This document shows positions 14,741-25,226 of a stretch of 64,000 nt of DNA, piece by piece. The notes below the pieces were generated by a model. The model did no database searches. It was not told where the DNA came from and saw only the letters and a program-made list of their open reading frames with translations. The translations under genes were made by a program, and so were the position numbers. Origin of the DNA: Butyrivibrio sp. YAB3001 (GTDB taxonomy: Bacteria; Bacillota; Clostridia; Lachnospirales; Lachnospiraceae). The first letter of the stretch is position 1. Each line of letters opens with the position of its first letter. The DNA lies in the NCBI RefSeq assembly GCF_900112195.1, contig NZ_FOKR01000022.1, positions 1-64,000 of the forward strand, read 5' to 3'.

Positions 14741-14911
14741 GGTAACCCCTTTCTCATAAAAAATGTTTATCAAATGCATCAAGCATTCAAAGCTGATTTT
14801 ATAGCAAACGCAACTATGAATTCCCCCTTGCCGCTTGCTATAGCATACTACAAAATAAGTATATCATATATGAATAAATAATTTAAGGAAATGCTTATTT
14901 CCCCGTTTCCC

Positions 14912-17419
14912 TTAGATTTTCTTAAGCTTTGCAAAAGCAGCATACATGATTTTCTGACCACAGTTATCAAACTGAACCGTGACTTTATAGTCTCGTTCCC
15001 CCTCTTCCAGCGCAGTAACTGTTCCGACGCCGTATTTAATATGAGATACTCTGTCTCCGGCATCATAATCAGGTTTTCCCATCTTTACAGGCATTCCCTT
15101 GGAAATACCAGTCAGGCTCCCTTTGGTATGAGTCTTTGCCACACCTGCTATGTAAGGTTTGTCAGCAGGCTGAGCTCTTTTTACAGGTTTTGCAGGTTTC
15201 GGTGTTGCCTTTATTCTATAAGTGCCGGCAAGACCTGACCTGTCACCACTGCCTGAAACAGATGATTTTCCGGCGGAAGTCTTTTTAACGCCATTGATAT
15301 ACGAAGATTTTATTCCAAAACCGCCATTTTCAGAAGATGTACTGCCATAATCACCCTTCCTGTAGTCATTACTGTAAGCAGATTTTCCCTTTGAATAAAA
15401 TCTTTCAACGCCTTCATATTCATCAATGCTGTCGTCATCATCATAAAGAAATGCTGGCCCATCATAACCCTTATCTTTATCCAACATTTCATCAGGTATT
15501 TCCTTGACGAAGCGGCTAAGAGCATTATACATGGTCTCGCCCCTGACCATTCTGCGCTTTGCAGCTGTAAGCGTAAGACATTTCTTGGCTCTTGTTATTC
15601 CAACGTATGCAAGTCTTCTTTCCTCTTCTATTCCTTCCGGATCAGAATCTTCAAACTGCAACGTCATATAGCTTGGGAAAATACTTTCTTCCATACCTGC
15701 CAGATAGACATGCTCAAACTCAAGTCCCTTTGCGCTATGCAGTGTCATAAGAAGAACTTTTTCGTTATCACCGCCTATTTTATCTATATCGGCAACCAGT
15801 GCTACCTCTTCCAAAAATCCTGACAGTGTAGGATTTTCTTCTTCGTTGTTTTCTTCATACGCAGCAATCTTGGATATAAGTTCGTCGACGTTCTGCGCTC
15901 TGTCATTATCTCCGCTGTCATCTTCATCATCCAGAGTTTTAAGATAATCCATATATCCAACTACATCTATAACATCCTTCAGAAGTTCTTCAAGAGAATA
16001 TGTTTTCATCTTGGTCCTGAAAGCGCGTATCATTGAAACAAAATCTTTCAATTTGCCTGCGCTTCGGCTTACAGACATGATCTGATCTGCCTCACATAAT
16101 GCGTCGTAAAAACTGATATTGCGCTCATCAGCATAGTTCTGCACATAATCAAGCGTAGTAAGACCAATTCCACGCTTGGGCACATTGATGATTCTTTTTA
16201 CAGCAACATCGTCCTGCCCATTATCAATAGTTTTGAGATATGCTAAAAGATCTTTTATCTCTCGCCTTGAATAGAAGTTAGTGCCGCCAACTATATCGTA
16301 GGGTATTCCTTCGCGAACAAACTGCTCTTCTATAAGTCGTGACTGAGCATTGGTTCTATAAAGAACTGCTGTCTCATCATAAGTCAGTTTGCCGCTGCGT
16401 TTAAGTTTTCCAATATCAGTGGCTATGAATTTAGCCTCATCAAAAGCTGTATCGAGCTGTTTTAAACGGACTTTTTCGCCTTCTTTTTCATCCGTCCAAA
16501 GAGCCTTATCTTTTCTTCCGCTATTATGCTGGATAACGGCATTTGCGGCATCAAGAATCTGCTGTGTTGACCTATAATTCTGCTCAAGCTTTATCACAGT
16601 CGCATCGGGGTATACCTTCTCAAAATCAAGAATATTCCTGATATTAGCGCCTCTGAATCTGTAAATACTCTGATCATCGTCGCCCACTACGCATAGGTTT
16701 CTATAGCGATCCGCAAGCAATCTTATAAGTTCAAACTGTGCATTATTTGTATCCTGGTACTCATCCACCATGATGTATTTGAATCTTTCCTGGTAATAGG
16801 TAAGCACCTCAGGTTCTGATCTAAAAAGCTCAACAGTCTTCATGATAAGGTCATCAAAGTCCATTGCATTGCTCTTTTTGAGCGCATTCTGGTATTCTGT
16901 GTATGCCTTGGAAATCTTAACCTTTATAAAGTCATTCTGAGTAGCAAGCGCATATTCATTGGGATCCACCAGATTATCCTTACATTTGGAGATGGTTCCC
17001 ATAATCTGCTTAAGCTTAAGCTGAGTGGTCTCAAGCTGATATTTTTTACAGATATCCTTCATTACTGCTTTGGAATCATCTGTATCATATATAGTAAAAT
17101 TATTGCCAAATCCCAGCTTATCAGCATATCTTCTGAGTATTCTTACACAACTTGAATGAAAGGTCGAAACCCAAATGCTCTCAGCGCCAAAACCAACGAT
17201 TTTATCAACACGCTCTCGCATCTCGCCTGCTGCCTTGTTGGTAAAAGTGATTGCCATGATGTTCCACGGATTAACATTACATTCATCAATAAGATACGCA
17301 ACTCTGTGAGTAAGCACTCTTGTTTTTCCTGAACCGGCGCCTGCCAATATTAGAACAGGGCCGTCAGTCTGTAATACCGCTTTTTTCTGTTGTGTATTAA
17401 GTGTATCGTAAATTCCCAT
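14912..17419 (-). CDS. pcrA: UvrD/PcrA-type ATP-dependent DNA helicase
   Basis: An 835-residue SF1A 3'-5' helicase. It has the Q-motif LNTQQKKAV, Walker A AGAGSGKT (26-33), VDEYQDTN in motif II, GDDDQSIYRFRGA in motif III, and LMTLHSAKGLEFEHV and VGITRAKKCL in motifs V/VI. The final 60 residues hold a Tudor-like fold GDRVSHIKYGVGTVTALEEG known to bind RNA polymerase in PcrA. A linker rich in Ser/Gly/Lys precedes it. It removes RecA and helps nucleotide excision and transcription-replication conflict repair. It lies 16 nt downstream of the DUF1836 gene. Confidence 0.95.
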   Translation of the reverse strand: MGIYDTLNTQQKKAVLQTDGPVLILAGAGSGKTRVLTHRVAYLIDECNVNPWNIMAITFTNKAAGEMRERVDKIVGFGAESIWVSTFHSSCVRILRRYADKLGFGNNFTIYDTDDSKAVMKDICKKYQLETTQLKLKQIMGTISKCKDNLVDPNEYALATQNDFIKVKISKAYTEYQNALKKSNAMDFDDLIMKTVELFRSEPEVLTYYQERFKYIMVDEYQDTNNAQFELIRLLADRYRNLCVVGDDDQSIYRFRGANIRNILDFEKVYPDATVIKLEQNYRSTQQILDAANAVIQHNSGRKDKALWTDEKEGEKVRLKQLDTAFDEAKFIATDIGKLKRSGKLTYDETAVLYRTNAQSRLIEEQFVREGIPYDIVGGTNFYSRREIKDLLAYLKTIDNGQDDVAVKRIINVPKRGIGLTTLDYVQNYADERNISFYDALCEADQIMSVSRSAGKLKDFVSMIRAFRTKMKTYSLEELLKDVIDVVGYMDYLKTLDDEDDSGDNDRAQNVDELISKIAAYEENNEEENPTLSGFLEEVALVADIDKIGGDNEKVLLMTLHSAKGLEFEHVYLAGMEESIFPSYMTLQFEDSDPEGIEEERRLAYVGITRAKKCLTLTAAKRRMVRGETMYNALSRFVKEIPDEMLDKDKGYDGPAFLYDDDDSIDEYEGVERFYSKGKSAYSNDYRKGDYGSTSSENGGFGIKSSYINGVKKTSAGKSSVSGSGDRSGLAGTYRIKATPKPAKPVKRAQPADKPYIAGVAKTHTKGSLTGISKGMPVKMGKPDYDAGDRVSHIKYGVGTVTALEEGERDYKVTVQFDNCGQKIMYAAFAKLKKI

Positions 17420-17435
17420 TAAAGCTTATATCCTT

Positions 17436-18089
17436 TTATTTCTTTTCCTTTTGTTTCTCTTTTCCCTTGCCTGATTCTTTTGCCTTTTTTTCTTCCTCAG
17501 TTATATTGTCGAGAATCTTTTCTATCAAAAGTTTTTTTACATATACGTCATATGACAGCTGAATAATGAAAGAAAAAATCTGCATTTTTTTCTTTTCATC
17601 ATCACTTAAATTTTCATCATCAAAAGTCTGTGCTGCCTTATCAAATTTATATTTTAAATCTTCTATGATTGGTTCCAAGCCATCTCCCTGAAGCTCATAT
17701 GCCGCTTTATATATCTTGGAAAGATTCAGCTCATCATCACTGATAAGAAACCTTTTTTTCAATGGTTCTATCAATGTCTGAATATCATTTATAGACAGAA
17801 CATTCTTTAAATAATATATAAAGATAAGCAGAATCAGATGATCTTTGGAATACTTCTTCCTCACCGGAGGCGGCAAAAGATTATTCTTGGCATAATTATT
17901 TATCATGGTTTTAGTAAGTATCTTATCTGACTCCGGATGACGAGTGCTTTTCTTTAATCTTTCATCCATAAATGTCGTAAGCTGATCCATATATAGATCG
18001 ATATTCGGCATTTCTTCCACGGAGATCGTATCAATTCTCCCAAGAGAAGCTATTATGCTGTTTAAAAGATCATCATTATCAATCGTCAT
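17436..18089 (-). CDS. DUF1836 domain protein
   Basis: A 217-residue soluble protein. The middle part (LTKTMINNYAKNNLLPPPVR, then KKYSKDHLILLIFIYYLK) is the MerR/HTH-like core that defines DUF1836: it recalls 'INNYVKNGLLPPP' of DNA-binding helix proteins. The C-terminal part is helical and ends in a Lys/Glu-rich tail. It may be a DNA-binding regulator, but nothing in the sequence tells the target. It is placed between recN and pcrA in the same direction. Confidence 0.75.
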   Translation of the reverse strand: MTIDNDDLLNSIIASLGRIDTISVEEMPNIDLYMDQLTTFMDERLKKSTRHPESDKILTKTMINNYAKNNLLPPPVRKKYSKDHLILLIFIYYLKNVLSINDIQTLIEPLKKRFLISDDELNLSKIYKAAYELQGDGLEPIIEDLKYKFDKAAQTFDDENLSDDEKKKMQIFSFIIQLSYDVYVKKLLIEKILDNITEEEKKAKESGKGKEKQKEKK

Positions 18090-18114
18090 CGAATTACGTC
18101 CCCTTTAATTGACA

Positions 18115-19806
18115 TTACTTTACCTTATTATCTCTTGCCATCTGTCTCATCTCAACCGCATTTTTTATAGTTGCATCCGTAATTTCTTCCCCACCAAGGA
18201 GTCGTGCCAATTCTTTGGTAGAAGCATCCTCAGAAAGAGAATAAATACTTGTAACAGTTCTTCCATCAGAAAGGCCTTTTTCAATCATAAAATGCGAATC
18301 TGCCATTGCTGCTATCTGTGGAAGATGTGTAATGCAGATTATCTGATGATTTGCTGAAAGCTCGCCCAGTTTCTTGGATACCTGCCAGGCAGTCTTACCG
18401 CTGATTCCTGTATCAATCTCGTCAAAAATAAGTGTGCTTATATCATCTTTATCTGCAACAACGGTCTTAAGCGCAAGCATTATTCTTGATAATTCACCAC
18501 CACTTGCTATCTTTTCAAGTGGTCTTAGCTTCTCTCCGGGATTTGTGGAAATCATAAATTCTACGCTGTCATATCCCTTCGAAGTAATGTTATTCTCATC
18601 AGTGCCAATCCCTATTCCAAACTTCACATCAAGGAAATTCAGATCAACAAGTGCCTTCGTCAATTTGTCAGTAAGTCCTTTTGAACCTTTTTTCCTTATA
18701 TCTGAGATTTTTTTGCAAAGATTTAAAACAACCTCTTTCTGCTCAGAAAGCTCATGTAATAATATGTTCCTATGAGCATCGAGGTCTGAGAGGGTATCAA
18801 GCCTTGCCTGCTTCTTATCAAGTTCAGCAAGCACAGACTCTACGCTGCCACCATATTTATCCTTAAGATGATTTATAGTATTTAATCTGTCTTCAACCGT
18901 CTGGAACTCTTCGTCATCAAATTCAAGCTCATCAATATAGTTAGAAAGTGAATGATTGAAATCAGTAAGAAGATTCTCCACATCAGACAGCTGTGACAGA
19001 AGGTCTTCAAGTTCCTTGTCGTAGCCTGAAACCGATGACAATTCTCTTACAGCCCTTCCTATCATATCTGAGGCATTCTCATCCGATTCTCCAGCACCGA
19101 TCAGAGAATAAGCCATTCCTGCTGCCTCTGAGATTTTACGGCTGTTGACCATTTTGTGATAAGAAGCTTCCAGTTTCTCATCTTCACCTAAAACCAGCTC
19201 AGCTTCTGCAATCTCATTTACTTCAAATTCCAGAAGTTCCTGCTCACGCAATCGTGAATTCTCATCTATGGAAGTCTCATCAAGTTTTTTCTGTATATCA
19301 TTTAATTTTTCCAGATTCTTTTTAAGCTTATCCGGAAGGTCTTTTAGTTCATTTATGCAATACTCATCAAGAATCTCAAGATGTTTGTTCTTGTGAAGAA
19401 GCTCCTGATGGTCATTCTGACCATGGATATTTATCAGCACATTTGAGATATCTTTAAGCTGTTTGGTAGTAACCGTCTCACCGCAGACCTTTGAAACGCT
19501 TCTTCCCTGCATTATCTTTCTCTGGATGACAACTGTTCCATCCTCTTCCACAGGAATATCCATATCAGCAAAAAACTTCCTTTGGCTGTCATTTTCAAGG
19601 CCAAAGGATAGTTCAACAAGTGCATATTCTTCTCCGGTTCTGATTAGCCCTGCATCGGCTTTTGCACCTAGCGCCAGATTAACTGAACCGATGATTACCG
19701 ACTTTCCCGCGCCGGTTTCTCCTGTTAAGATATTAAGTCCTTTAGTAAATTCAATCTCCTGCTCTTTGATAAGCGCTAGATTTTTAACGTGTAAACTGTA
19801 TAACAT
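18115..19806 (-). CDS. recN: DNA repair protein RecN
   Basis: This 563-residue SMC-like ATPase has Walker A GETGAGKSVII near residue 29, a long coiled coil in the middle, the ABC signature ASGGELSRIMLALK and Walker B LIFDEIDTGISG. RecN gathers broken DNA ends in double-strand break repair. It lies between argR and the DUF1836 gene, as in the Bacillus/Clostridium order argR-recN. Confidence 0.95.
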   Translation of the reverse strand: MLYSLHVKNLALIKEQEIEFTKGLNILTGETGAGKSVIIGSVNLALGAKADAGLIRTGEEYALVELSFGLENDSQRKFFADMDIPVEEDGTVVIQRKIMQGRSVSKVCGETVTTKQLKDISNVLINIHGQNDHQELLHKNKHLEILDEYCINELKDLPDKLKKNLEKLNDIQKKLDETSIDENSRLREQELLEFEVNEIAEAELVLGEDEKLEASYHKMVNSRKISEAAGMAYSLIGAGESDENASDMIGRAVRELSSVSGYDKELEDLLSQLSDVENLLTDFNHSLSNYIDELEFDDEEFQTVEDRLNTINHLKDKYGGSVESVLAELDKKQARLDTLSDLDAHRNILLHELSEQKEVVLNLCKKISDIRKKGSKGLTDKLTKALVDLNFLDVKFGIGIGTDENNITSKGYDSVEFMISTNPGEKLRPLEKIASGGELSRIMLALKTVVADKDDISTLIFDEIDTGISGKTAWQVSKKLGELSANHQIICITHLPQIAAMADSHFMIEKGLSDGRTVTSIYSLSEDASTKELARLLGGEEITDATIKNAVEMRQMARDNKVK

Positions 19807-19850
19807 AATTCCTCATCTTTCTGTCAAAATGAGAACCCCGCCTCGACTCA

Positions 19851-20300
19851 TCAAGTCATCATTTCCCTAAACTTTTTCATAACCTTTGCCGCATCATCAT
19901 TAGTCTTAATGGCCATCATGATAGTGTCATCACCTGCAATACAGCCAACAACTTCCGGAAGGTCAATGGCATCAATTGCTGCAGCCAAAGCCATTGCCAT
20001 ACCGGAAACCGTCTTCATTACCAAAATATTCTGAGCGATATCCATGCTTACGTAGCCGGCCTTTAACACGCTGACATATTTATCCTGCATAGCATCTTTA
20101 TCAGCAGTAGAATAAACGTATTTTTGTCTGCCATCTTCCGTTACCTGCTTGGTAAGTTTCATCTGTCTTATATCTCTTGAAACTGTAGCCTGAGTAACAT
20201 CATATCCTTCGGCTTTTAAATAACCCGCAAGCTGCTCCTGAGTCTCAACCTCATGTCTGGCAATGATTTCAATTATTTTGTCATGTCTGTTTTTTTTCAT
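19851..20300 (-). CDS. argR: Arginine repressor ArgR/AhrC
   Basis: 149 residues. The N-terminal winged helix has VTQATVSRDIRQMKLTK. The C-terminal hexamerisation and arginine-binding domain has VGCIAGDDTIMMAIK with the Asp-Asp pair that contacts arginine. It represses arginine biosynthesis when arginine is present. Its position between nadK and recN is conserved in Firmicutes. Confidence 0.93.
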   Translation of the reverse strand: MKKNRHDKIIEIIARHEVETQEQLAGYLKAEGYDVTQATVSRDIRQMKLTKQVTEDGRQKYVYSTADKDAMQDKYVSVLKAGYVSMDIAQNILVMKTVSGMAMALAAAIDAIDLPEVVGCIAGDDTIMMAIKTNDDAAKVMKKFREMMT

Positions 20301-20331
20301 TTTCAGTTCACCCTCATGCGAACACTCATTA

Positions 20332-21186
20332 TTATTTATCGAATTTTTTTCCTAATACCTCTAAAAAGCTCACTCTGTTGAGCTTAATTATCTTCGTGGT
20401 CTTGTTCGATTTTTCTATTTCAACCCTGTCGCCCGTCTTAAGGTCAATTCTTCCGCTTCCGTCAAAATATGCAACAACCTCTTGTATACTGTCATCTCTT
20501 CCTTCCCTTATAACAAGGGATATTCTGGTAGCATCAGATAATACCATGCTTCTGGTATTAAGCGTATGCGGACAGATCGGAGTTATCAGAATCATATTTG
20601 CAGAAGGTTCAACAATCGGTCCTCCTGCAGACAGGCTGTATCCGGTAGAACCGGTCGGCGTTGATATTACGATTCCATCTGCATGATAATTACACAGAAA
20701 AAGACCGTTTATATATATATCAAAATTTATGGTCTGAAACGATGACTGCCTCGTTATAACGATATCGTTCAGCGCAAAATCATGTTTGTCGCCCGTCTCA
20801 CCATAAAGCATCATTCTGTCTTCAGTATCAAAGTTTCCTTCGATGAGCCTATTTAATGCTTCATCGACACCTGTTTTTTCTACTTCTGCAAGATACCCCA
20901 AAGTCCCAAGATTCACGCCAAGAAGCGGAATATCCATATATGCTGCGCTCCTTGCAGCCTGAAGCATTGTGCCATCTCCGCCAAGAACAATACAGCATTC
21001 TGAATCCTTGGGAATCTCACTCACATAATCTCTTGCAATATCATATTTTACAGAATTGGCAGATATACTATCTGCAACCACGCACTGTTTTCCATGCATC
21101 TTAAGATATTCCATGATATGCGTGGTCATGGACAAATCCTTATCCTTACTCCTGTTAGTAACAATACAAAAATGATCCATAATCAC
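20332..21186 (-). CDS. nadK: NAD kinase
   Basis: 284 residues with VLGGDGTMLQAAR (the GGDG motif near 65) and GVNLGTLGYLAEVE and PTGSTGYSLSAGGPIV, the nucleotide-binding motifs of NadK/PpnK. It phosphorylates NAD to NADP and sets the NADPH pool. Its ATG overlaps the end of tlyA by four bases (21183-21186), so the two are translationally coupled. Confidence 0.94.
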   Translation of the reverse strand: MIMDHFCIVTNRSKDKDLSMTTHIMEYLKMHGKQCVVADSISANSVKYDIARDYVSEIPKDSECCIVLGGDGTMLQAARSAAYMDIPLLGVNLGTLGYLAEVEKTGVDEALNRLIEGNFDTEDRMMLYGETGDKHDFALNDIVITRQSSFQTINFDIYINGLFLCNYHADGIVISTPTGSTGYSLSAGGPIVEPSANMILITPICPHTLNTRSMVLSDATRISLVIREGRDDSIQEVVAYFDGSGRIDLKTGDRVEIEKSNKTTKIIKLNRVSFLEVLGKKFDK

Positions 21187-22085
21187 TTATCAAGACTTCC
21201 ATGAGCTCTCGCAACAGTATCTGAAATAAGCTGCTCCATCTCCGGCTCATGTGAATAGCCTTCCCCACTTTCCGTTATCGCCTTCAAAGTTTTTTCACCC
21301 TCTGCTTCAGTAAGATCAGAAACCCTCTCATTCATATCCGGATTTTTTCTTATATGTACAAGGTATTCAATATTTCCTTCCGGTCCCTTTATCGGTGAAT
21401 AATCAAGATGTAAAACATCAAAACCTGCCAGATGGACAAAATCCACTATTCTGTGAACTACTTCCTCATGCACCTTAGGTTCCCTTACTACACCTTTTTT
21501 ACCTACTTTATCTTTGCCTGCTTCAAATTGAGGCTTGATAAGACAGACCATTTCGCCTCCGTCCTTGAGAAGTTTCCTTGCAGGAAGCAAAATCTTTGTA
21601 AGTGATATAAAAGAAACATCACAGGAAGCAAAATCCAAGTCATCAGCAATATCGTCTCTGACCATATATCTGAAGTTTGTTTTCTCCATGCAGACAACTC
21701 TGTCATCACTTCTGAGTTTCCAATCAAGCTGCCCATGTCCGACATCCACCGAATAAACCTTAACTGCGCCATTCTGAAGCATGCAGTCAGTAAATCCTCC
21801 GGTAGAAGCTCCAATATCCATACAAACCTTGTCTTTTAAAGAAAAGCCAAAATTATTAACGGCCTTCTCAAGCTTTAAACCGCCACGGCTCACATAAGGA
21901 AGTGAATCTCCCCTGACTTCGAGATTAACTATCTTGGCTTCCTCAAAAGTAGTCCCAGGTTTATCTTCTCTTTGTCCATTTACAAATACGTCCCCTGCCA
22001 TTATGAGGGTTTTAGCTTTTTCTCTTGAAGAAGCAAGTCCTCTGTTTACTAAGAGAACATCAAGCCTCTCTTTTTCTTTTGCCAT
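21183..22085 (-). CDS. tlyA: TlyA family 16S/23S rRNA 2'-O-methyltransferase
   Basis: 300 residues. An S4 RNA-binding domain (RLDVLLVNRGLASSREKAKT ... AGDVFVNG) is followed by an FtsJ-type methyltransferase with DIGASTGGFTDCML as motif I and SCDVSFISL further on. Family members methylate ribose in rRNA; some carry the old name haemolysin A. It lies between dxs and nadK as in other Clostridia. Confidence 0.92.
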   Translation of the reverse strand: MAKEKERLDVLLVNRGLASSREKAKTLIMAGDVFVNGQREDKPGTTFEEAKIVNLEVRGDSLPYVSRGGLKLEKAVNNFGFSLKDKVCMDIGASTGGFTDCMLQNGAVKVYSVDVGHGQLDWKLRSDDRVVCMEKTNFRYMVRDDIADDLDFASCDVSFISLTKILLPARKLLKDGGEMVCLIKPQFEAGKDKVGKKGVVREPKVHEEVVHRIVDFVHLAGFDVLHLDYSPIKGPEGNIEYLVHIRKNPDMNERVSDLTEAEGEKTLKAITESGEGYSHEPEMEQLISDTVARAHGSLDK

Positions 22086-22096
22086 AATATGTTCCT

Positions 22097-23950
22097 TTAT
22101 TTCTTTATCTCTTCCATGATCCTCTCAGCAACAGAATCAGCATCCATCCTAAGTTCTTTTAACAATTTATCAACACTTCCATGAGTAACAAACTTATCCG
22201 GGATTGCTATCTGTAAAACTGTAGCATCAATCCTATTTTCATCTATATAATTTCTGACTCTGTCGCCATAGCCACCTATAGCAACATTCTCTTCCATGGT
22301 AACAAAAAGTCTGTGCGTTTTACTTGCCATATGAATGTATTCAGTATCCATAGGCTTTACGAATCTGACATTAACAAGTGAACACTTAATTCCATTATCC
22401 TTAAGAATTTCGCGGGTTTTCTCAGCTATTCGAACCATGCTGCCCACTGCAAGAAGACAAACATCTTTTTCCTCATAGATTGATTCACATTTGCCCATAA
22501 CAATAGGAGCTCTGAACTCTTTAAGTCCATCATACGCATTCCCTCTTGGATATCTCACTGCAGACGGGCCATTCATATCCACTGCAAACTTGAGCATATC
22601 TGATAGTTCCCATTTGTTCTTAGGCGCCATGATATGCATGTTCGGCATACTTGAAAGATATGACAGGTCAAATATTCCCTGATGAGTTTCTCCGTCACTT
22701 CCCACAAGTCCTGCCCTGTCTATAGCAAATACAACAGGCAGATTCTGAAGACATACATCTTCTAAAATCTGGTCATATGCCCTTTGTAAAAATGAAGAAT
22801 ACACTGCAAATACAGGCTTATAGCCGCCTATTGCCATACCTGCAGCAAAAGATACTGCATGTTCCTCAGCTATTCCGGCATCCACAAATCTGTCCGGATA
22901 CATATTGCGAAATCTTTTCAGACCGGTTCCGTCTGCCATAGCGGCTGTGATGGCAACAACTTTTTTATTTCGTGCGCCAAGTTTGCACATAACGGTACTG
23001 AAAATATCCTGATAATTAGCTGTTGTTCTTGGCTTACTTGGAAGTCCGTTTTCAACAAGGAAAGGCTCTGTACCATGAAAACGCGCAGGATGTCTCTCTG
23101 CGGGTTCATACCCTTTACCCTTTTTGGTCATAACATGAATCATGACTGCCTTTTTAACCTTTTTGGCTTCCTTGATGGTTCTAATAAGTTCAGTAGTATT
23201 ATGACCATCAACCGGGCCAAGATAGGTGATACCGAGATTTTCAAATACCATTCCCGGAATAAAGAGCTGCTTAAAACTATTCTTGGCTTTTCTTATGCTG
23301 CTTACCACCTTAGGACTTGAATCCTTAAGCTGTGCATAAACGTCTTCCTTAAGAGTAAGATATCCCTCTGCTGTGCGGACATTATTGAGATATTTCCTCA
23401 TTCCGCCTACACTCTCGGAAATTGACATCTCGTTGTCATTTAAAATAATGATAAAATTAGTTTCAAGCTTGGCGGCATTATTTAAAGCCTCATAAGCAAG
23501 ACCGCCTGTAAGGGAACCATCTCCTATGACTGAGACTACTGTATAGTCTTCACCCATAAGGTCTCTTGCTTTAACCATTCCAAGACCTGCTGAAATAGAC
23601 GTTGAACTATGTCCTGTATCAAAACAATCCGTGTTTGATTCACTTCTTTTCGGAAAACCACTTAATCCACCATATTGGCGAAGCGTGTCAAATCGATACT
23701 TTCTCCCGGTCAGAATTTTATGCGTATAACACTGGTGTCCAACATCCCATATAATCTTATCTTCAGGCAGATCAAGAGCAACATGAAGAGCCATTGTAAG
23801 CTCAACTGTTCCAAGATTTGAAGCTAAATGCCCGCCTGTCACTGAAAGATTTTTTATAAGAAAATCCCTTATTTCCTGCGCAAGTTCAGGATACTGGGAT
23901 TTAGGAATATCCTTGATATCCCCGGTTTTATTAATCTGATCAAGAAGCAT
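22097..23950 (-). CDS. dxs: 1-deoxy-D-xylulose-5-phosphate synthase
   Basis: 617 residues from ATG 23950 (MLLDQINKTGDIKDIPKSQY), chosen because GGGGAGG lies 7 nt upstream; the frame is open for 15 more codons. The thiamine diphosphate site shows GDGSLTGGLAYEALNNAAKL, and HQCYTHKILTGR and the transketolase-like RAYDQILEDVCLQ are typical. It makes DXP from pyruvate and glyceraldehyde 3-phosphate, the entry to the MEP isoprenoid pathway, whose dxr and ispG are also in this window. It follows ispA by 46 nt. Confidence 0.95.
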   Translation of the reverse strand: MLLDQINKTGDIKDIPKSQYPELAQEIRDFLIKNLSVTGGHLASNLGTVELTMALHVALDLPEDKIIWDVGHQCYTHKILTGRKYRFDTLRQYGGLSGFPKRSESNTDCFDTGHSSTSISAGLGMVKARDLMGEDYTVVSVIGDGSLTGGLAYEALNNAAKLETNFIIILNDNEMSISESVGGMRKYLNNVRTAEGYLTLKEDVYAQLKDSSPKVVSSIRKAKNSFKQLFIPGMVFENLGITYLGPVDGHNTTELIRTIKEAKKVKKAVMIHVMTKKGKGYEPAERHPARFHGTEPFLVENGLPSKPRTTANYQDIFSTVMCKLGARNKKVVAITAAMADGTGLKRFRNMYPDRFVDAGIAEEHAVSFAAGMAIGGYKPVFAVYSSFLQRAYDQILEDVCLQNLPVVFAIDRAGLVGSDGETHQGIFDLSYLSSMPNMHIMAPKNKWELSDMLKFAVDMNGPSAVRYPRGNAYDGLKEFRAPIVMGKCESIYEEKDVCLLAVGSMVRIAEKTREILKDNGIKCSLVNVRFVKPMDTEYIHMASKTHRLFVTMEENVAIGGYGDRVRNYIDENRIDATVLQIAIPDKFVTHGSVDKLLKELRMDADSVAERIMEEIKK

Positions 23951-23995
23951 TTTCACGCCTCCCCTTCTGCTGTTACTAACAATTGCCTTCCGCAA

Positions 23996-24934
23996 TCAAT
24001 TTTTTCTATAAATCAGGTAGTCAAAAAGTCTGTCTAAAAAAGAATTCTTAAATCCAAGGCTCTCAAGTATTTCTGAAGCTTCTTCCGACAGTTCTTTTAC
24101 CTTTTCCCTGGCTTCGTCCATTCCATAGAGACTTACGTAAGTGCTCTTTCCGTTCTTTAAGTCTGAGCCTATAGGCTTACCAAGCTCTTCCATTGTGCTT
24201 ACGATATCAAGTATGTCATCCTGTATCTGGAAAGCAATACCGACATTACTTCCAGCCTTCTCTATAGAAGCTACTTTCTCAAGACCAGCTCCACCGAGAA
24301 TAGCTCCTATCATAAGGCTTGCCTCAATCAGAGCCCCTGTCTTGTTCTCATCTATATATGCAAGCACCTCTTTGGACTTGTTGTCATCTAAATCTGTATT
24401 CTCTGCCATGATGTCAGCGCACTGTCCGCCCACCATGCCATTAACTCCGGCTTTATTCGCCAGAATCTTCAACGCGGCAAGATAACGGTCATCACACTCT
24501 CCATCATACGCAGAGAGCTTTTTTCCCTTAATGGCACCTTCGAGGGCAGTCTCATATGCCAGATTCAAAAGACCGTCTCCCGCAAGAGTTGCCATCCCGG
24601 CTCCATAAACTGCGTGCGTGGTTTTGCGCCCGCGCCTGTACTCATCGTTATCCATAGCTGGAAGGTCATCATGTACGAGAGAATAGGTGTGGATCATTTC
24701 CATTGCCACAGCAAATGGAGCCACTACAGCTTCATCTGCATCTTCTCCCGCAAAAAGCTTATATGATTCAAGCATCATGACTGGCCTTAACCTTTTCCCA
24801 CCTGCCATAAGACTATAATTCATTGCTTCCAAAACCTGCTTTGCGTAGCCTTCTTCCTTAGGTAAAAAAGCTTTAAGCAAAGCCTCCACATGAGCAGCTT
24901 TGTCAATAAGAACTGTTTTAAAATCATCACTCAT
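23996..24934 (-). CDS. ispA: Farnesyl/geranyl diphosphate synthase (polyprenyl synthetase)
   Basis: 312 residues with the first Asp-rich motif LVHDDLPAMDNDEYRRG and the second QIQDDILD, plus GGKRLRPVMML. It condenses isopentenyl units to FPP, the substrate of UppS (also encoded here). It is two bases from xseB and upstream of dxs, the usual Firmicutes set. Confidence 0.94.
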   Translation of the reverse strand: MSDDFKTVLIDKAAHVEALLKAFLPKEEGYAKQVLEAMNYSLMAGGKRLRPVMMLESYKLFAGEDADEAVVAPFAVAMEMIHTYSLVHDDLPAMDNDEYRRGRKTTHAVYGAGMATLAGDGLLNLAYETALEGAIKGKKLSAYDGECDDRYLAALKILANKAGVNGMVGGQCADIMAENTDLDDNKSKEVLAYIDENKTGALIEASLMIGAILGGAGLEKVASIEKAGSNVGIAFQIQDDILDIVSTMEELGKPIGSDLKNGKSTYVSLYGMDEAREKVKELSEEASEILESLGFKNSFLDRLFDYLIYRKN

Positions 24935-24936
24935 GG

Positions 24937-25173
24937 TTACTCAAAATCCTCCAAAGTGCCATTCTCAGCAATCATCTGAACCTTTTGTTCAACCTTATCA
25001 ATCTCATCATGGCAGTATTTCAAAAGTTTCATTCCCTCCTGATATTCCTTAAAAGAATCCTCAAGAGTAATCCCTTCATCTTCCAGTGCCTCTATCTTGG
25101 CCTCAATAAGGGCGAAAGCCTCTTCAATGGATATCTTTTCTTCGTCTTGCTGTTGTTTTTTTCTTGCAGCCAT
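24937..25173 (-). CDS. xseB: Exodeoxyribonuclease VII small subunit
   Basis: 78 residues with the family core SIEEAFALIEAKIEALEDEG, then LEDSFKEYQEGMKLLKYC. It forms exonuclease VII with XseA and trims single-stranded DNA. It lies between xseA and ispA. Confidence 0.92.
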   Translation of the reverse strand: MAARKKQQQDEEKISIEEAFALIEAKIEALEDEGITLEDSFKEYQEGMKLLKYCHDEIDKVEQKVQMIAENGTLEDFE

Positions 25174-25226
25174 TAAATAATCTCCAATGAATAATATGAT
25201 ATAAGGGTAAAAGAAAATTATGCCCC